This document shows positions 60,530 to 64,000 of a DNA stretch of 64,000 bases, in pieces; the stretch's first letter is position 1, and each line of letters begins with the position of its first letter. This DNA is from Bryum argenteum (lineage: Eukaryota > Streptophyta > Bryopsida > Bryales > Bryaceae): the NCBI GenBank assembly GCA_037043015.1, contig CM073329.1, forward strand, positions 4,790,648-4,854,647, written 5' to 3'. A model generated the notes under the pieces. It made no database searches, was not told where the DNA came from, and saw only the letters and a list, made by a program, of their open reading frames with translations. Both the position numbers and the translations under genes were made by a program.

Positions 60530-60840
60530 CTCGTGTTGCAATTTATAGCCTTCAAATTAAAGTGGTTTCTTGAGGTCGTTGGCAATCTTATCCATTTATT
60601 CATGAATAGAAATGAGTGAAAAGCAACAAAAGGGAAAGTAAAAGTAAAAACCCACATTGTGGTATTGACACCTTGAGGAGGTGCATGGAGGGTTGCATGT
60701 TCCCTTACTCGTTCCCGTGGCGTGCCCTCATACGTTCGCTATGGATGTGAGTTGACATTATGAACCCCCAAAAGGACCAAAAAAAAAAAAAAAAAAAGGG
60801 AAAATGATGTTGCTGACTTTTGTGGGTTTGTGTGCTTTTT
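60530..60840 (-). repeat. Repeat with poly(A) tract, inverted relative to 52640-52960
   Basis: This is the reverse-complement partner of 52640-52960. The homopolymer here is only about 19 A (60780-60798), so the tract length has changed since duplication. Confidence 0.85.
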
Positions 60841-60903
60841 CTTTTTTTCTTTTTGACGGGCAGTGTTGTTGTACAGTGGGGTACCAATCAAAATGTCGTT
60901 TCT

Positions 60904-61448
60904 GACTCTGCAGTGAGAAAAAATTCAGCACTGCCAACTTTGAAAGCCTCCTGAGAGCTCAAAAATTGGTATTTTAACACGAAATTTTTAACAAAGGTTT
61001 ATCTTCAAGTTAATTACATGTATGCCAAATTTCAAGGCCAAAAGTTTCACTGAAACAAACTTATTCAAAATCTACCAACATTGGTAACTGCAGAAATTTT
61101 TTCACTGCTGCCAACTTTGACAACCTCCCAAAGATTGAATAAATTTTTTATTACCATGAAATTCTTGGACCAACAACCTCTTTAGGTTAAGAACATATGA
61201 AAAAAAATTCAAGGCCAAAAGATTACTACAAAAAAAGAAATCCACATTCTACCAACATGTGTAGTTGTGGGAAACAAATGGGGGAAACCATTTTGTTGCT
61301 ACCAACTTTGACACCCTCCCCACGGTTGAGAAATTGTCTATTTACCATGAAATTTTTGGCACAATATGCTCTTTATGATGGCAACATTCACACCAAATTT
61401 CAAGGTCAAAAATTATATATATAAAAAAACATTTACAATCTACCAACG
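60904..61448 (-). repeat. Three diverged tandem units of about 180-190 bp
   Basis: Each unit carries tgc(c/t)accaactttga near its start (about 60931, 61108, 61298), then tacca(t)gaaattttt, then aaatttcaagg(c/t)c, and closes with ctaccaac (61071, 61249, 61440). The last closing motif is also the final codons and stop of the Tc1-type transposase on the minus strand. Confidence 0.7.
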
Positions 61449-63384
61449 TGTATGTCTTCCTTTTGCCTCAATCATTGCTTGTAACCTAGAGGGCATAAAA
61501 TGACATAGTTGAAGGAGCTTTGTATCATTGATTAACCCCTAAAAATCCAAGCGTTTTTTGGACTTCCAAAACCAAAAACTGCGATTTTCTACTACCTTGT
61601 TCGGATTGAGACATGGTCAAAAAATTTATTGTTTATCTGTACTTTCAACCGTAAGATCTCAAACCTACCTACTATCACTACTACCATGTGAAATTTCAAT
61701 CCTTGGATCTTTATCATTTGTGAGATCATAACATTCAAAGTTGGTGCAAAAGTTTTTTCGGGCATTGCCTGTGAGAGATTGTTTCCATGGAGCAAAGAGA
61801 AAATTGAAGATTGTTACCCCAAACATAATTTCCATATTTTTTTTCATATGGGTAATCAAGTTGGGTACGCTCATGCAAAATTTTGGAAACTCATTCCATT
61901 TTTGTGGCCTTCATGCAAATTATTTCGTAAAAGAAGGTCTAAAAACAACAATATAGTAAAACATGCATTTCATTCAATATATTTGGCTTAATTAAAGATC
62001 CCAACGGCGAGTAGGTGCCTTTATGAGTTTGTGAAATTTGAGAAAAAAAAATTTGGGAAAATTCCAAAACCTTAAATTTTGACAAATTTTGTAAGAGTTA
62101 ATTCAGAAATTACAAGAAATTGTGAAGACTGTTTTTGTAATTTTTGAGGGTTGCCCTTGTGGAATTGACAAACTTTTTGACTTGGGTCACTTTGGAACTC
62201 AAGTAATTATTTGTTCATGAACATATTTCCAAAAAAAAAATTCAAAAAAAAGACTAAATTTAAACTGCCCTTTTTGGACTTCAAACCTAAAATTTCTAGA
62301 TGAAGGTTCTAAAATTGGAATTTGGATTTGCAAATTTTACCACATGCACTTTGCGGTGTAAGGAGCACCCAGTAAAAAATTTAGGAAAAATATATTACTT
62401 TTAATCCCTTCATCTAGGTTGCCCGAAATAGGAAACCTCCACTTTGGTGGCCGAGGATCTTTAGGGGTTAACATCCACTCTCTTTCAATAACTACCTTCA
62501 AGTTATCTAAATTTTTTGGACATATTGGGCCATGTTGTACAACATCTTTCAAAATCTTCCAAAGGTTTTCAATTGGATTGAGATGGGGAGAATTTGCACG
62601 CCAATCGAGCTTCTCCAAAAGGTGTGTTTGTCTCCATTCCTCACTACTTTGCTACGATGAACGGGTGAGCCATGTTCCATGAGCACTCCGTGCGGCACTC
62701 TACTCATAAAATGAAGCAACTCGACATTGTAAACCACTTCAACAAAATCCTTACGAGAACGTTTATCCTTGGACATAAAAACAAGTTGTGACTTTTGCCC
62801 TCCAGCAAATGCACCCCAAATTATCAAAGAAGTTCTTCCACTCTTAAAAGTTGGAACTATACAACTTGATGCATAGCGCTCATATGCATTTCTCCAAAAT
62901 GAATCTATTTAGAAATTTTTCCAACTTCAAAGGTAGACTCATATGTCCAAACAACTCTCTCCCATTCTTTTATAGTCCACCCACAATACTTTTGAGCAAA
63001 TGCCAATCGTTTAGACATGTGACAATGTGTCAGAAATGGTTTTTTAACAGTCGTCTGAAAATGTCATTCTCATGTAAGGCCCTTCGAATAGTCGATTTAG
63101 ACACTTGAGTAGAGCATATGTTATATGTTAGTGATCTCAGAGTGTGTCGAGCGATGATGAGTTTTTGAAACACGTATACTAGCACGAACATCTCTATCAC
63201 TACATTTTTCAGCATGATTTCCACTACAAGGTTTGCAATTATAGGTTCCATTTTCTCGAAATCTTTTCACTATCCTCTGAACCGTTCTAACATGGACACT
63301 AACAATAGATGCAATGTCAACTCCTCTCTTCCCTGCCTCACTCAAACCTACTATACGAGCTCGAGTTTCATCTGAAACAGCCAT
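61440..63384 (-). pseudogene. Tc1-type (DD34E) transposase, broken and interrupted by a TTAA element
   Basis: This is a Tc1/mariner transposase on the minus strand. The start at 63384 gives MAVSDETRARIVGLSEAG and a paired-like HTH (RTVQRIVKRFRENGTY). A frame change near 63150 leads to STQVSKSTIRRALHEN, then RLAFAQKYCGW and VVWTYESTF, where the first catalytic Asp is Tyr. LMEHGSPVHRS has His in place of the second Asp. After another frameshift near 62600 comes SPHLNPIENLWKILKD with the catalytic Glu. The distance from second Asp to Glu is 34 residues, the Tc1 class, whereas typical plant mariner-like elements are DD39D. The C-terminus is detached: RLQAMIEAKGRHTRW and its TAG lie at 61484-61440, beyond an inserted 932-bp element. 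Terminal repeats were not found. Confidence 0.88.
61536..62467 (+). mobile_element. TTAA-family element, 932 bp, inserted in the Tc1 transposase pseudogene
   Basis: It is flanked by TTAA at 61532-61535 and 62468-62471. The left end CCCCTAAAAATCC matches the reverse complement of the right end (CCCCTAAAGATCC) at 12 of 13 positions. Core motifs ccgtaagatctc and gtgagatcataacattcaaag are present. It has no transposase ORF. Removing the element and one TTAA joins IEREWML to INDTKLLQL in frame on the minus strand. Confidence 0.93.
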
Positions 63385-64000
63385 TACTCACCATCATCCT
63401 GGCTCACAACCTTCAGTCAATCACCATACCTCACCAGTCACCACAGTCATCTGTTAAAAACCCATTATGGGATGCTTAAATAAATATGTAACTTACAAGG
63501 TGGCTTGTCCTCTAAATTTTCACCACATTCATCTCACATACCTCACCAATTAGTTGTTAAGTCCCTTTTCTAGGTAACTGAATGGAATGAAGTTCCAGAA
63601 GCTGAGAGGACATACCTCACTAGTCACCACATGCATCTCATATACCTCAGCAGTCATCACAGTCATCTCACATACCTCCATATATACCTCACATACCTCA
63701 AACACTCATTCCATGCCTCATTCTCTCAATTAACTCATGTCATACAACATCACTTGTTTCTCTCATCAATCCACATAAATCCACCTCCTATAACGCTTCA
63801 TTGCAAATGCAAGCATTGTTGTTGAGAGAAAAAATCTTCTTCATGCATGTATGGTCTCCAATTTTTGAACAAGTGCACTTTTTGAGATGTGACAAGTGCA
63901 CACAACTAAATTTGGCTATCCTTGATTTTTTGAGAAGCATCTATGATTAGAGATTGCATCATCTTGAAAATTTCAATCTAGAAGCATGATTGTATGACAT
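63385..64000. other. Upstream flank of the Tc1 remnant with recurrent CATACCTCA motif
   Basis: No gene was seen. The motif cataCCTCA or tatacctca recurs irregularly at about 63425, 63537, 63612, 63643, 63674, 63686 and 63696, often with (a)gtca(c/t)cacagtcatct between. It is a degenerate minisatellite-like stretch. Confidence 0.5.

Noticed and set aside
1..64000. tRNA, rRNA or organellar insertions
   Set aside because: No T-arm (GGTTCGAATC-like) with a matching acceptor stem, and no rRNA or plastid gene motif, was seen on either strand by eye. A tRNAscan-SE run would be decisive.

Overview
This is a stretch of a nuclear plant genome. Most of it is AT-rich and repeat-dense, with a few intact intron-rich genes. 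The three multi-exon genes have plant-only or plant-typical products: TASH3 of the TPLATE/TSET endocytic complex, a group C (Opaque2-like) bZIP factor, and a cellulose synthase catalytic subunit. The cellulose synthase N-terminus ([18 protein letters not shown]) and the generally short introns (many about 80-300 bp) suggest a non-seed land plant, of bryophyte or lycophyte grade. I cannot place it further from sequence alone.

Layout. 0.4-1.7 kb: broken PIF/Harbinger transposase, minus strand. 4.8 kb: a perfect 23-bp inverted repeat just upstream of TASH3. 6.0-14.9 kb: TASH3, 27 coding exons reconstructed with continuous phase, 1223 aa, plus strand. 17.7-19.2 kb: a 40-bp minisatellite and nested promoter duplications carrying two perfect G-boxes. 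20.1-23.0 kb: group C bZIP, 6 coding exons, 489 aa, plus strand. 23.7-25.1 kb: kinase pseudogene, minus strand. 27.2-31.5 kb: degenerate Helitron Rep/helicase, minus strand. 40.5-46.6 kb: CESA, 13 coding exons, 1105 aa, all catalytic motifs present, plus strand. 47.8-49.0 kb: intact single-exon F-box gene, minus strand. 49-61 kb: a mosaic of diverged duplicated repeats and MITEs. 61.4-63.4 kb: broken Tc1-type (DD34E) transposase, minus strand.

The most striking feature crosses all these regions. It is a family of at least a dozen non-autonomous elements (seven with both ends located, at least seven partial) that begin CCCCTAA and end TTAGGGG and are almost always flanked by TTAA on both sides. 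Two independent empty-site comparisons inside this window support precise insertion into a single TTAA. In one of them, removing the 932-bp element plus one TTAA restores the reading frame of the Tc1 transposase pseudogene exactly. TTAA targets with CCC/GGG ends are the hallmark of the piggyBac superfamily, which I would not expect in a land plant. No cognate transposase is visible here, so that assignment is inference.

The cellular genes are unrelated housekeeping or regulatory genes and do not form a pathway cluster. The biology that links the window is transposition: nested PIF/Harbinger, Helitron, Tc1, Stowaway-type and TTAA-type elements that insert into one another.
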